In this document: piece after piece, positions 1 through 13,600 of the stretch | Layout of the letters: each line of letters starts with the position of its first letter | How positions within the stretch are numbered: position 1 is the stretch's first letter | Assembly (NCBI RefSeq): GCF_048771995.1 | Contig: NC_133033.1 | Span: forward strand, 2,542,501-2,606,500 | From: Taeniopygia guttata | Lineage: Eukaryota > Chordata > Aves > Passeriformes > Estrildidae | Reading direction: 5' to 3' | Length of the DNA stretch: 64,000 nt | Made by a program: the position numbers and the translations under genes | Notes under the pieces: model-generated | Seen by the model: only the letters and a program-made list of their open reading frames with translations | What the model was told of the DNA's origin: nothing | The model's database searches: none

Positions 1-1478
1 AGCCGTAATTTAGAATCCTCTATTACATCTACATGTCTTAGAAACTACAAGGCATAAGGATAATTTATGCTGACTTTAACACAAGCTGTATAAATTCACC
101 CAGAAGTTCCTGTAGAGGAGCCCAGAAATCTGTGGGGGAATTGAAGGTTCTGGAAAGACCTCCAGCCTTGGTTCCAAAGTCAGCTAAAAGGCAGAGCAGC
201 CCCTGCCTTTGTGACCTGCCCCTGTGCCTGAATGGTTAAAAAAATGCCTTTTCTGAACTCCAGCTATTGGGTCTTTACACCCAAGACATGAGCTCTAATG
301 AAGCCACTGCAGTGCCCAGAGAGGAAACTGCAGCATGTTCAGAGATGTGCTACAGGAAACCAGAAGAATATTATGAAAATACTCTGCAGGAGTCTTAAGG
401 TGAGTGAGGACAAGAAGATCACAGAATGATTAAGGCAGGAAAAGATCTCAAAGATTACTGAATCCAAATATGCAGATGGGTGTGACTGAGGTAACACTGG
501 TCAGGAAATAAATATGAATTCTCTGGAGTTCCATCTCCTGGTGCTGCTCACCCAGCAGGCTGGTGCAGGCCCTGGCAGCACAGGAGGATGATAAATAAAG
601 TCTCTCCCAGGAGAAAACTCCACACCTCAGGTCATCAGTGCAGCACCAGGACCACAAAAAGGAATGACTGAGCTGGAGGCTTTCAACTCTCCAGAGTTAA
701 TGAGAGTCATTCCTGAGTACCAAAAGAGCTGCACCTCCACTGACTGTAACCTTACAGAATCCCTCCCTAAACAAAGGGGACCACTACTGACTGGAAAAGG
801 GCAAATTTTATGCAAGGAAGAGGAGCCAGAGAATTACAGGCCCTGAGATATCACAGAGCCCACTCTCAGCAGACCTGTGGACTGTGGAAAGAGTTGGTTA
901 GATCCAAGAGGTAGATCTTTACTTCAGAAAGCATTGCAGGGCAAAAGCTAAAGATGTTTTAAGCCAACCAATCAGTGTTGAAAATGGATTAAATATGGTA
1001 TATAACCAGACTCAGAAGAGTCATTGCAAGCTATTCTATCTAGCTGCTTGATGCAGACTCTGCTGCTTTTCATAGTGAAAATTACCCTTCTGCTCTTGTT
1101 TTCCCTCATTCTTAGTGGCCACACTAATTTCAGGCCCTACAGCTCCAGGGGACACAAAGATTGGAACAAATGGCTGCACTGTGAAAACAGATTAAAAAAC
1201 CCCAAATCATATGCTGCAAAATACAGGAAGTAGTAACATCACCTCACTAATTCCTTCTTTTTTTTTTTTTGGTGGAGTGGCTACACAGGAGTTTTGCATT
1301 GAATTTTCCTGAATCTCTCATTTTAGTTTCTTTCCATTCCTCCTTTAAGCATCTTAATTTTCTACAGTGCACCATTTAAAAAACTGAGGATCATGTGGTA
1401 TCCAGCCCTAAACTGTTAAATGAGATAACTGTAAACTGAGCGAAAAATAAAATCAGTTGCTAGCAAAAAAAGAATTAC
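1..1478 (-). other. PATJ: PATJ intron, incomplete at left edge
   Basis: No exon with PATJ similarity could be read here. It holds one CR1 scrap (about 420-477), T- and A-runs, and unassigned AT-rich sequence. Confidence 0.7.
420..477 (-). mobile_element. CR1 LINE 3' scrap
   Basis: The plus strand reads the complement of a CR1 3' terminus (CACAGAATG... then AAAGATCTCAAAGAT... and GAATCCAA), so the element is sense on the minus strand. It is diverged and only about 60 bp are recognisable. Confidence 0.55.
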
Positions 1479-1617
1479 CTCTTCCTGAAGGTGTTTCTGA
1501 GGAAACAGCAAAGGAGGGTTTCCTTCTAAGCAAGGTGAGACGCACAGTCTGTCCCGTGTTTCGCAGTGCCTCCACCACTTCTTGGTTGGTAAAATCCTGT
1601 ATGCTGACTCCATCAAC
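1479..1617 (-). CDS. PATJ: PATJ exon: PDZ3 end; last exon in window
   Basis: The acceptor is GCTTTAG and the donor GTAATTCT; 139 nt, residues 414-459 plus one base. [20 protein letters not shown] and [10 protein letters not shown] complete PDZ3. The intron that follows runs off the left edge, so the next exon is outside the window. Confidence 0.92.
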
Positions 1618-4600
1618 CTAAAGCAAGAAAATTGTACCAAATAACAGTAATTGTGCTGCATTCTTAGGCTATGTTGTGGAGTACAGGCTGTAAGCAACAG
1701 CCACGTTATTTAGTGCAGGAATTACAGGGTTACTCTCCCAAGACAGCAATATTTGCAAAACAATCTCATTAAATCTGTTATATTTCACTGATGAGAATTT
1801 ATTTCCAAAATGTGTTTTAAAAGGAAACAAAACAGTAATTTCTTCTTTCTGTTTTCATGGGGACAATCACAAAACAGAATTTACTAACCTCGTACAAGTA
1901 TGCACAGATTTTTCCTTTAATTTCTTTTTTGCTTAGCAAAACCAGCTTGACAAGGACTGTGGATGAAGGTTCCAAGCAGAGTATCCAACCTGGAACACTG
2001 TTCAGTTCATTATCACTGCTGGCTTTCCCATGGATTTCCAACGTGCTCCACACAAGCCTCTACAAACAACTGTTTCTACAATCCACCTTAACAGCCCAAT
2101 TCTTACATTATCAGATATTTTAATTTACACCCAAATGCTCTGTTCACCTCACTTTCAGATCATGCATCAAGAGGGCCTTTCCTGCAGATAAAAGGTTATA
2201 TTAATTTTTGCTCTCACAGAGGAGAAGCTGACTTTGGAAGGTCTGACATGGCACACATTTTAAAAGTAATTTAAAACCATATCTCTATAAATATTATCTC
2301 TTAAAACAAAAAGACTGTGGAATTAATTCCTGCTTGTGCTGTGAATGCAAAATTGGCCATTATTCAATTCACTGTTATTCAATGGTTTTTCCATTTTTCT
2401 AAACATAAAGCTTGGGCTTTTAAACCTAAATTGTGACCATTAACATTTTGATTGTATCCACACTCCAGAGCCATTAAGGAACATAAACAATGTGCCACAT
2501 CTTGCAGAATCTTAACAATCCTCGAGTCCCATTCAATTCAAGTAGAAGTTAATGCTGCTCATCTTTACTGCAGGCCAAAAGCCAAGATTCTCCACTCTGA
2601 AACACTTTAATCCAAATGCTTGCCTCTTTCACAGTTAACTACTATTTACTATTTCTTTGAATATAAAATAATACTTTAACCACAGCAAGCCAAAGCTCAT
2701 TTCTGTCACAAGGCTACCTAAACAAACACGAACCTCCAAATTATTTCTTCTGCAAGGCAGAGAGGTTTAATTAATTTTAGAAAGTCTTTACTGTGTTGTT
2801 CTTTTAACAGAGATGTCAAATGTATTAGCTCCACAGCAATATATAAGCACAGTATTTTACTTACAGCAACAATTTTGTCATGAACATGAATTTGGCCGTT
2901 GTGGTCAGCAGCACTCCCAGGTATTATACTTTTCACAAAAATCCCTGAAGGTTCTGTTGAGGGGGTGGAAGAGAAACATATCACTGCATTAAGCTAATTT
3001 GCTTATTTATTTATTAAGATTTTTAATTCCAGCCTTTTTCACACACTTCCTTCTGCCCATAAAGTGATGATTCTGTAAGCCACCACCATCTGCACGTTAC
3101 CACTCCCACAGCCTGACATAAAACTGAGGATCTCTGGTGGAAAAAAAAAAACAACCCAGCACTGACACAACCACCTGTACACTGACCTCAATTTTTTTCC
3201 CTTAAAATGGCTCACAAAATGCCACCTCCTCCATGGATTCATCCTTGTGCTTACCCAGGCTTTAAACCACAATCACTTAAATCCATGCTGCGTTTGATTT
3301 CAATAGGACTAACTAAGCTAAAAGTAAAGTATGTGCTTAAGGACTTTGATCAGGACTTCAATCATCTTACAGCTAAAGAATTTAGTACTTTAAATCTTAA
3401 TGAAAAAGGATTTTTCTTAAAAAAAAAAAAGAAAAGAGAAGAGAAACATGGAAATCAGAAAAGCTGTCCTTTGTCATGTTTGCAGATTGATTATTAATTC
3501 TAGCTCCCAATGAGAACAAGGAAATAAAAACAAAGAAAATAAAATTTAAAAGCCCTGAAACACTAACACTTCCCTTCCACAAACTCCCACTAAATATGAG
3601 ATGCTGATCGGTAATTCTAGTGAATTTCATGTCTCCATATCCTAGCACAGGTAGGCGCCATTTATTTTCCCCATGGTGAATAAAAAGTATTTGAGAGGCT
3701 CCTGACCAACGTTTTCCTAAATCCTGTACAACTCACCCATATCGCACGTGCCAGCATATCCAACAATTGTTATTCCCAGGCTTTGCCCATTCTTTTTTAT
3801 AAGTTCAACGTCATAGGTGTCAAAAAAGTTGTAATTATCCTATAAATAAAGCACAAGACAACGTGTAAAAAAAATACTCATGCTTTCCCAATGCCATTAC
3901 AATACTGCAGGTTAATTCAGACCTTCAGAAGTGAGAAGTGATTTTGTTTTTCCTTTTGTTTAAATGCAATGTAAATTCATTTGTAAAGTCCCTATAAAGC
4001 TGGCCCTGGGATGTCTGTGCAACTCACCTCTGAGCAGTAAAAATCAGAACTGCAAGGCAAGAGTTCAAACAGGGAACAGTAAAGACACTGGTGAGACCAA
4101 AAGAGAAAAACAATCAAGCACATAAATCTGGGATTGCAAGGGATAAATTGAAATACATAGACTTGTTTTCTTTCTGTAATCAGATACAGAGCAATGAGAT
4201 CAAAAAGAAGATGATGAGAGTAAGGTCTGTTAAAGTGATGAAATCAAGAGGGATCCTGTCACTGCCAACAGCAAAAAAAGGGACTGGGAAAATGGAAAAC
4301 ATTTCATAAGGGAGTGAAAAAAGAGAAGTTCAATCAAATGCTTGCCAAGCATCAGCTTTGGAAGGACTCATACGAAAAGCAGCCCCGAGCTGCAGCCATA
4401 CCTATTTCACTTCTCAATGGAAGGGAATCGATGGGCACTATCTCCTCATCACACACACCTCCCTCCACCAGCAAAGTCATTAAGCTCATTAAATGCCTTC
4501 CAACTCCCTTCCTCCAGAAGAGGCTGATGGGGATGAAGATAAGTTTGGATGCTGTCACTTATCTACAGTCAGCAAGCCCAGAGCAGCACCTGGAATGGAG

Positions 4601-7600
4601 CTGTGGCCTTGAGAGCCCGGCTGGTTTCATAACCAAAAAGCTCCTCAGAGTCAGTGCTACAAACATTTCTAAGTGACACTCCTGCTAGAATGCAAATTAA
4701 CTGACATGAAGTCCAGAAAAATCAAAATGCAAAATCCTAAATACAGTCAGCACAAGCAGGCTGCACACTGCTGTTGCTATCTTGGACTGTACAGATAATA
4801 AGATTGTTTTCTTGTGCCCACACACAGAAGCAGTTTCAGTTATTCTCTAACACAGGAAATTCAGAGAAAATGAAATATTAATATGAAACTGAAAATAACT
4901 AACCACCCATTAAAAATGCCTTTCTGCTGGTTTCGCAGAAAAGAGAAAAGGAAAATATTTTCCACTCCAAAGCTCACAGCTAGTGAAAGTACTCATAAAC
5001 CAGAGAAAAACTAGATTATAGGGATAAGTTCCATTATAAAACTGACATAAACTGAACGGGGATCATTGAAATCATCACTAAATTATAAATATATTCAGAT
5101 TAACAACTAATCTTGTCTTTGCAAATTTCTCCTGGCACCAGGAAGAGGAATTTCTTCAGATCTAAACATGAAGGCACTGTTTAGTTCAGAAAATTACTTT
5201 TCCCCCTCTAAACTGCATAGCAGGAACACGGAGGACACTGAAAAGGCATCAAGAAGGATTTTAGGAAGGCTTCAGCATTTACAGTGCCCAGGGCTGATCA
5301 GTGACAACAGGAAGAGAGAAAAACAGTATTTTGTGAAAGAAACAAAATTATGACCACTACAAAAAAAAAAAAAATGATCCAGTCAGGAAAGAAGGGCCTC
5401 ATAACAGTGCTGATTCTCTTGGAAAGCCTCTTGCCAAATATTGGACAAGCCCAGTAGATCCCATCTCTGGGACCCTGCATTTCCTGCTGCTCTGATCCCT
5501 CCTGGGGAACCCTGGGGGGAAAAGGAACTCGAGAAGGACCCAAAATCCTGGAGTGACACAGCCACAGCATCCTCCCAGGGCTGTAAAACACAAAGCTGCC
5601 TTTGCAGTGACTGTGCCCGGTGAGCAAAGGGGTGAGTTTGGAGCAAAGTGACTTCTACTCTGACCTTTAAAAACAGTGCTTCAAAAAAAAAAAAACCACA
5701 AAACCCCAGCTCTCTTCACTCATATTCAAGAAACTAAACAAGAAAGAAAAGGCTACTCAGATTCTACACCTAAATCTAAGCAGCACAGTAGTAGCAGATG
5801 GTACACAAGCACAGCTTTGTTTATGTTTCGAGACCTACTGTACACTTAGTGTAGCATTTGTTGATTTTAATTACTCAAAACTGAAAAGAATGACTTCAAA
5901 AACAAGAGACTTTGATATGACCATGATAAGATTTGCTAAAACAAGTTTCAAAATTTTTAGATATATTTCCTATCACAGGCAGTAGCGTAGACTATGAAAA
6001 CATTACACTTATGTTTCATAAAAAGATGATTGTGCTGAATAATTCTGGTGTGGCCGTGGCTCTCTGGATTTCAGACTAGGGAAATTCACAGTCCAGTTTT
6101 AAATCCACTTACAAATGATTGATTAGAATAAATGCAACGAGCTAAGAAGAAGAACTAAAAGTACCACTTATCGATAATGTTTATGGTCTTGGTAATTAAA
6201 TTAGCCACTCTGAAATAAATTCTGTAAAGCTGGTCATTCCAATCCCAAGATTATAGGTGTTAATAAGATACAGGAAAAAGGGAAAAATTATAGAAGGCAG
6301 GGCTGTAATAATGACCACTTAAACACAAGCATATATCTGGAAACTCAAGAGAGGAGAAGCACTTTAGGGCCCAAGAACTCTCTGTTCTCTCCTTCTTTTC
6401 TGATCACAAGCCACAAACACACTCAAAAATGTCCCAAGGAAGCTGCAGATACTCACATTTCCATTTGGAAGGGAAGGTAATGTGCTGACTGGCCAGCTCA
6501 CGGGAGCTGGTGGAGCCTCCATGAATTCAAACCTGGGGTCCCTCGCCACGATCATCCTGACAGAATTCCCACAGTTCCTCAGCACTTGGGCAACCTGCTC
6601 ACTGCTCATCCCTTGCACGTTGGTCCCTCCAATCTGCAGGATGTGGTCTCCTGTCTGCAGCCTCCCGTCCTTCAAACGCAAACAAAATGGCAAAAAGTGT
6701 TTCCAGTCCACCCGCAAAGTATCTGTTCCATCACAAAGCTGAAACTGTGCAGGGGCACCTTCACGGCCATGAGAACCATCGTGAGAAAATGCCAGAAGAA
6801 AAGCACCACCATGGCAACATTTGAAATAACTCAAGGACTGGTTTGCACGGTTACGTGCTGGTTTTCCCACTGTTTTGCTCATTTAGGAGAAAACAGGCAG
6901 CAACAATGTTTTATAATCTTACAGATTGTTGTGTGTTCTGTTTCACAGAATACTCCTCATCAGGTGGGAGTTAGAATATAAGCACAGCATTTTGATTTAG
7001 GAGTTTTCTACAGAGCTCTTCCCTCATACTTCTATATTAGCCTGGTAATTTTTTTTCTCATGTGAGCAGCTCCAGCTCGAGCAAGTAAATCCACTGAAGG
7101 CAACAAGACTCCACACAATCCATTTTTTACCTGATAATTATGATTCATGACCTACATCATCGTTCCCATCACAAGCAGGAATTTCTAGCACCAAATTCTC
7201 AGCTGGTATTGATCAGCACAGCTCCACTACCTTTGGTGCACTGATTGATACAGCAATCACAGAGTTATTCCCAGAACCAACTCAAACTCATCCAATTTTA
7301 ACATGCACATGCCTCATTATTTCACATGTTCTTAATGATGTCTCATTCAGCTGAGAATGATGTGGTGAGTTCTTAGCTTACATGCTTCATTGGTAGCCAA
7401 AACACTTTATTCCTTACAGCAAAACAGGTGCTGGACAAAAATTAAAATATACTCATTTATACACAGGTTCAGAGGGAGACAGCTGAGAAAAAGCCAACAT
7501 TTTCCAGTAAAGCTCTCCAAATTTTCAGCTTTTATTCCATTCTGTACTAGAGGAAGTACTTTTGCCTCTCTCTTTTGTCTGCAGGGGCTCTGGTCCTCAG

Positions 7601-10600
7601 ATATTTTAACTTATCGTGACCAAGTTTACTTGAAAATCTGAATCTGTTTTGTTACTGCAAGTGTTCTAGTCCTGAAATGCAGCAACACTCAGCACCGAGT
7701 CTCTAAAGACAAACAATCAGAGGTGCAAACTCTGCCTGTGCAACTTCAAAAGGCTTTGCACCAAACCTCAGTGCCTCCTTGAACTGGTCAGGCTGCAAGG
7801 CAGGGATCAAACCCCTGTTCACCGAAACCCACTGAAAATAGGACATTTTCAATCTCTAAACTGAATCCTGCACTGCAGTGCCTTTGGGAGGGCAGATTTT
7901 CTTGCCTGACAGTTCACTTGAAGAGTTAGTCCCCATAGATGTTGCAAAATGTGCCAAATCCTACAGAGTTATTTGTCCTGCCCCAGACTGACCAAAGGCC
8001 GAAAATACCAAATATCAGGCAACTTTTCAGAATTTTTGCATGTTCAACAATGTTACAAAAGCCAAATCTTGTCTGAGGAACAACTTAATTTATGTCAGGT
8101 GCTGGCTTTTTCCTCAATCATACCTTCAACCTTTATTTATTTATAAAGCATGTGCTGGCATTCAGACTTTGATGCTACCAGCTTCCTTTTGTTTAAGTAT
8201 ATTAGTTTATTTTAAGACTGTCAAAAGTGGTTAATTACACTTTGCAATCAAACAAGAAGTGACATAATATAACAAATTACCCGATCTGCTAATCCCCCAG
8301 GAACAATTGTTCTTACAACTACTCCACTCGACTTTCCTCCTACAATTCCAAAGCCTAATCCTGAGCCATCGTTAATCAGCTCAACGTCTTCAATGTGGCC
8401 CCAGTGAATCTGCAATTAATAAAAACAGGAGATTTTAATTTCGGACCATCATTAACGTTTCTCGCTTCCATGTGCAGCAGGAACGAGGAGAATTAATCAG
8501 AGCAATTTTCTGTCTCCACCCCACATGCTGGAGAACTGTGGGATTTTGTTCACTCAGCTCCATTTCCTCACAAACACGCAGTGGGATTTCTCATCTGTTT
8601 TTAAACACACATTGCTGTCCTCCACTTTCAGGGTAACAGGATACTAGGAAAAAGCTTGACTAAGAAAAAGCAATTTTAAGGTTTTCCTGCCAAAATGAAA
8701 AGCATCCTTTTGGTTTTTCATAAATCCAGAGTACTGCAAACAAGAGGGGAAAACAGAGGCAAGGAGCTTGCACTGGCCCAGTTTTCACTCAGCCTTGCCC
8801 AAATTCTTATTTCTGTTATTTCACTTACGCACTCTGAACTCCCCCATTCAGCACTGAATTAATAGCACAGCACAATATTCTGCCATACTGGATTGGAAGC
8901 AAATTTCCAAGCTACACTCTACCATGACCTTATGTTCTACAAGACAATCTGAAAATAACAAAGCTGTTAAGCAACCCAAACCCAGCCAATGTTTCTGTCA
9001 GATTAATATCTCATACAGGCCCAAATGGAGCAAAGTAGGCAGATTTAAGTCTTCTGCGAATAAAGAATTTATTAGCATACTGAAAATCTTTGCCAAGGCC
9101 AGTTAAATATCATAAAAGAAGTTTAAAGACCCCCTGCAGAGATATATATTTGTATTTTATTTTGTTAGTCTGTTCAGTGCAGATCTTTCAATGAAAAAGC
9201 AGTTAAAATTTAATTCTTTAAAATTTTCAGTGCAATAAACAATATTGATTATCCACTAAAACCTTCAAATTTCACTACCTCAGTAATAATCGTGAGGGAA
9301 ATAATTGCTAAGAATAAGGAAAAAACACTGCTTTTACCCCGATTTTCATCAAAATCCTCTAGCATAATAAATTCAGATTCCAATATTGCAATCCCTGGAT
9401 TTAGGTGTGCAGTTTGTCTGAATTCAGGGAAGCCACCTGGCCCATATGGGTGTAACACAGATGGAAGTTCAGCCCTGGTTTATTACATGTCCCAGTGACA
9501 AGCTCTCCTTTGTCACAAAAACAAAAGGCTTCCCAATCAGTGAAATTTGCAGATGGAAAAAAAAAAAAAAAGAAAACACAAAAAAACAAGCTGATAAATA
9601 AACAGGGATTGAGAGGTTCTTTAACAGATAAATTGTGTTTGCTTTTTAAAATGAAGACAAGGCTTTTTGGTGTGAGCAGTGCCAGTTTAAATTGGTTGGG
9701 CTGCTCCAAGCAGTGCCCATGGCAGGTTATGTTTACCCTCTTTTAAGAGGTAATCAGAGCATCTTTAATTGCTGAGCACAAGCAGGTTTCAGCTGGGTAT
9801 TCTCATAAAATGCTTCATCCAGCCTGTGCTGAACAGACCCTGCTGGTAAGGATATGGGGATCTACTAAAGCTTCTGCTATCCCATAAAAACCCAGGATCT
9901 GTTTTATAACAACTCCACGCAGCTTTGCAATGGAAGCTCTGTGCTTACTGCACGGTGAGTCTGAATGAAATGTCATCACATATAAAATCTGATTAAAGGA
10001 AAAAAACCCCTCTATGGAAAACTTGCTAACACATACACTTAAGAGCCACGGGAAAAAAAAAAAAATAAAATCCAGCCCAGCTCAAAGTTTGATTTTGACA
10101 GTATTACAACAACTCACAGTCTCAGGTGGATTTACATCACTTAACGAGGCAGTTCTGCTGTTCCCTTGAAGTGGCTCCCGAGCCACCACCAGATGCAGGG
10201 ATCCTGTGGCTTGCTGGAGGAGGGCAATGGCGTGCTGATGGGAAATGTTCTGATCCAATGGCGTGCAATTAATGGCCAGTATGTGGTCATTTTCCCTCAG
10301 TCTTTGATCCCTTAACAAAACATTGAAAGCAATTTTTTAATGCAGCACAGTGACTTCACATCAGGCTCCTGTAACTGAAATGTGAACAGGCAAAACACGC
10401 AGTCGTGCGAGGTTAAATGTTTATGTGTTTTAAAAACCTGCTTATTAGGGTGCCTTCCCCAGCTTACACACTACATTCCACCCACACTGTTCCAAACTGG
10501 CCAGCCACTTTTTGTTCCAGCTTTGTCATGGCACAGAAATTTGCTCACTTCTTTACTTTGCTTCTATGCAAAATTTAATTTCAATTCCCTTATACTTTCT

Positions 10601-13600
10601 TGATGATATTCAACTACAAAGCAGAAAAAAGTGTATTTGTAGTTACACAATGAACTAGGAACTATTCTTCATTATGTTTAGCACTACATGATGCCATCTC
10701 TAAGAACCCACAACTCGGGCTTTGATGCTGTTTTGTATCACTATTTACTCTAAAGACTGATGTGCTGCATATTTATATTTTACTTAAAATTTATAGTATC
10801 AGGCTTCAGATGTGAAACTTTCTTGGAGCAACACGCAGTTCAGTTGCCACCTTGAGATAATACAAATTTCACAGTTAATTCACCCCAGTGATGAATTTAG
10901 ATTTGTGACAAGAGAGAAACCATCACTCATCTCCTTTGTTAAATATTCATTCCGAGCACGAGACCAAACTGTTACATAGACAGACACTGCCTTCAAAGCT
11001 CTGTAGGAATCCAAAAAAGTCTCCAGGAGATCTTGTCTCAGAAGCAAAATGGGAAGCATGCTGGGGAAATTTATAAACTCCGAAACAATATAAGTGCACA
11101 TCTTAACTAAGGCATTTGAAACTTCCTTTTTATCGTGCCATGTTTAAGATGTTTCCCAGAAATCACTTTCTTTGAGCACTAACCATATTTCAGATTCTCT
11201 CATCAAAGAAAGTGAGCAGCAGGTCATCAAATCCTAAAGTGAGATATTCACCCTCCTTTGACATCCGGATCAGTCCATCTGTCTCCACTTTGAAAGAGCC
11301 TTAATATGCTTTTCTTTAAGTGTTCTCTGGTGTGTTCTCTGCGGGCCCATCGCCATTATCATTCCAACCTCTCCCCACTCTTTTTGTCATCCTGTGTTGG
11401 CACTTCCTGACATGTGTTATTTAAAAAGTGACACCAGTGACTTGAAATCTAGACACATTTTTCTTGAGACATAATTCCAAGCACTGCGTTTGTCTCATGC
11501 CAACTCTTGTGGTTTCACAATCGCATTTTTATTTTTAAAGGATTGCTCTGGCTTTTGTTGTTGGGTGAAAACCCACAGACAATACAGGAAGAAACTGCCT
11601 GAAGCTTCGATTCTATGATGACATCTGTGCAGGGATCTGTTGGGAGGAGTGGATCTAAATTTACACAGGAAACAAACAGTAAAACTAACTATAAACAGGG
11701 CATTGTCAGAGGCACATAAATAAAGGAAAAAGGGGGTGGGAAAAAAATCTTTCACAGACACAATGCATAAAAATTAAAATGGAATCTTATTTTTATTTTC
11801 TATGCATTCTTTTCTGAGTTTTCTTTTGTTTTTTTAATCAGGACTCAAGATTCTCTAAAGTGATTCATGATTTCTGGAAATTCCATTTATGAATGGCTCG
11901 GATATTTAAAACCCATCTGAAAACCTGATCCTCAAAACATGAGTCCCTTTCAGCTGAAAAGATGAATTCAATGATGATGAATTTCAGCTGAATTCAAGAT
12001 ACCACCACCAAAATACCCCACCAGATAACACAGACAAACATGTTATTCTGATTGAGTTTTCAACATGAAGGTCATGACTTTTCCCTTCATGGAAAATACA
12101 ATTTTCCAACACAATTATGAAGATCTCACCTGTCAGCTATGCTTCCTGGCTGGACTTCCTTGACAAAGATACCAACTTCTCCCAGGCTGGGATTTTTAAG
12201 GGCAACCACACTAAATCCCAGCCCTCCAACAGAAGGTTTATCGATCGTTATTGATTCTATTTGTCTTCCCTAATAAAACAGAAGACAAAATGATTTACTA
12301 ATTTTCAACACAACAGAATGAGCTAGTTGAAAATTTATGAACACTGGGAGAATTATTCTCCTCCTAAGAATAAACAAAGGCAAAATACTGAATATGTTAT
12401 TTCTATAAAAGCTCCTCCATTTATTATTTTTAATATGGCAAGGTATTGGATATGCAAGCACTCTGAGGTTCTGAAACCTCAGGGAATTTAAGAGCTGCTT
12501 TCACACTTCATTCACATTATGAGATGAATTCCAAACTGGATGAAAACTATGAACGAAGTGCTGTCTAGAGCAATATATTTGGGATTTCTGGAAATGCTGT
12601 ATAGCTAAACTAAATTACTTGTCTTTTGGCTCCCCTTGCTTTTAATGCTGATTTTTAGGTGTGCATTCAAAAGGCTGCAGCTTTTAAATAAAGAAGTTAA
12701 TTTCCTCCCCCTCCCTGCAGCTTCACACTTAATGTTAAAAAAAGTTTGCTTTTGCAACTGCCTGTTTTTCAGTTCTAATACAAAATTGCTGGGGTTGTTT
12801 ATTGGGAAATATTACTGGGAGAATGCACTGCTATCACAGCTCTTTTATTCCAAATAATGTGCAGCCTTTGCTGCTAGATCTTATCTCTGATGAGTTAATG
12901 ACACACTAATGAGAAGAGTAATGCTCAAAATATTACAGCTACATTAAGGTAGTCAATTAGCAACAGTTACTTAATATAGAAAGGCATGACTAAGCAATTA
13001 AATTAATGGTTCAAAATAACACAGAACAATACATTTATGGTATAAATGCCAATCCCACACGGGTGGATGTCTGCACCTGTACAAATTATTAGGGAATCTG
13101 GTACATCTGTATCTGCCTAGCAAAGTTAAGACATACTAAATAAAGAGTTAAATAAAATATTGCATGCTAGGTTTTTTTTTTAATGCTTTGCACTTTTCAT
13201 AAAGTTGGTACATTTCCAATTTAAAATGTACTTGATAAACAAGTGCTTCCATCAAAACAACTTTCTGCTGAAAAGGTCCATTTTCAATTAAGTGTCATCA
13301 AATATCAAAAATGTTTTCTGGCAGCTGAAATTTCCTTACTACGTTGGTGTGTATGGTAGAAAGTAAAACAGAAAATTGGCAATGGAAGCTAAAAAAACAA
13401 AACAAGCCACCAAGCCACTTCCTATTGCTGACATTATCTTCCAGAGGGAAAAGTTCTCAACACTTTTACTCTCTCCTGGTTAGGAGGCACCACGCTTCCA
13501 GACACACAGCAAAAAAAGCAGTGTGAAATGCTCCAAAATGAAGAAAAGTTTGGTTCACTAAAGCTTGGAGCCTTACCTTTGCCATTTGCTGGATGATCAT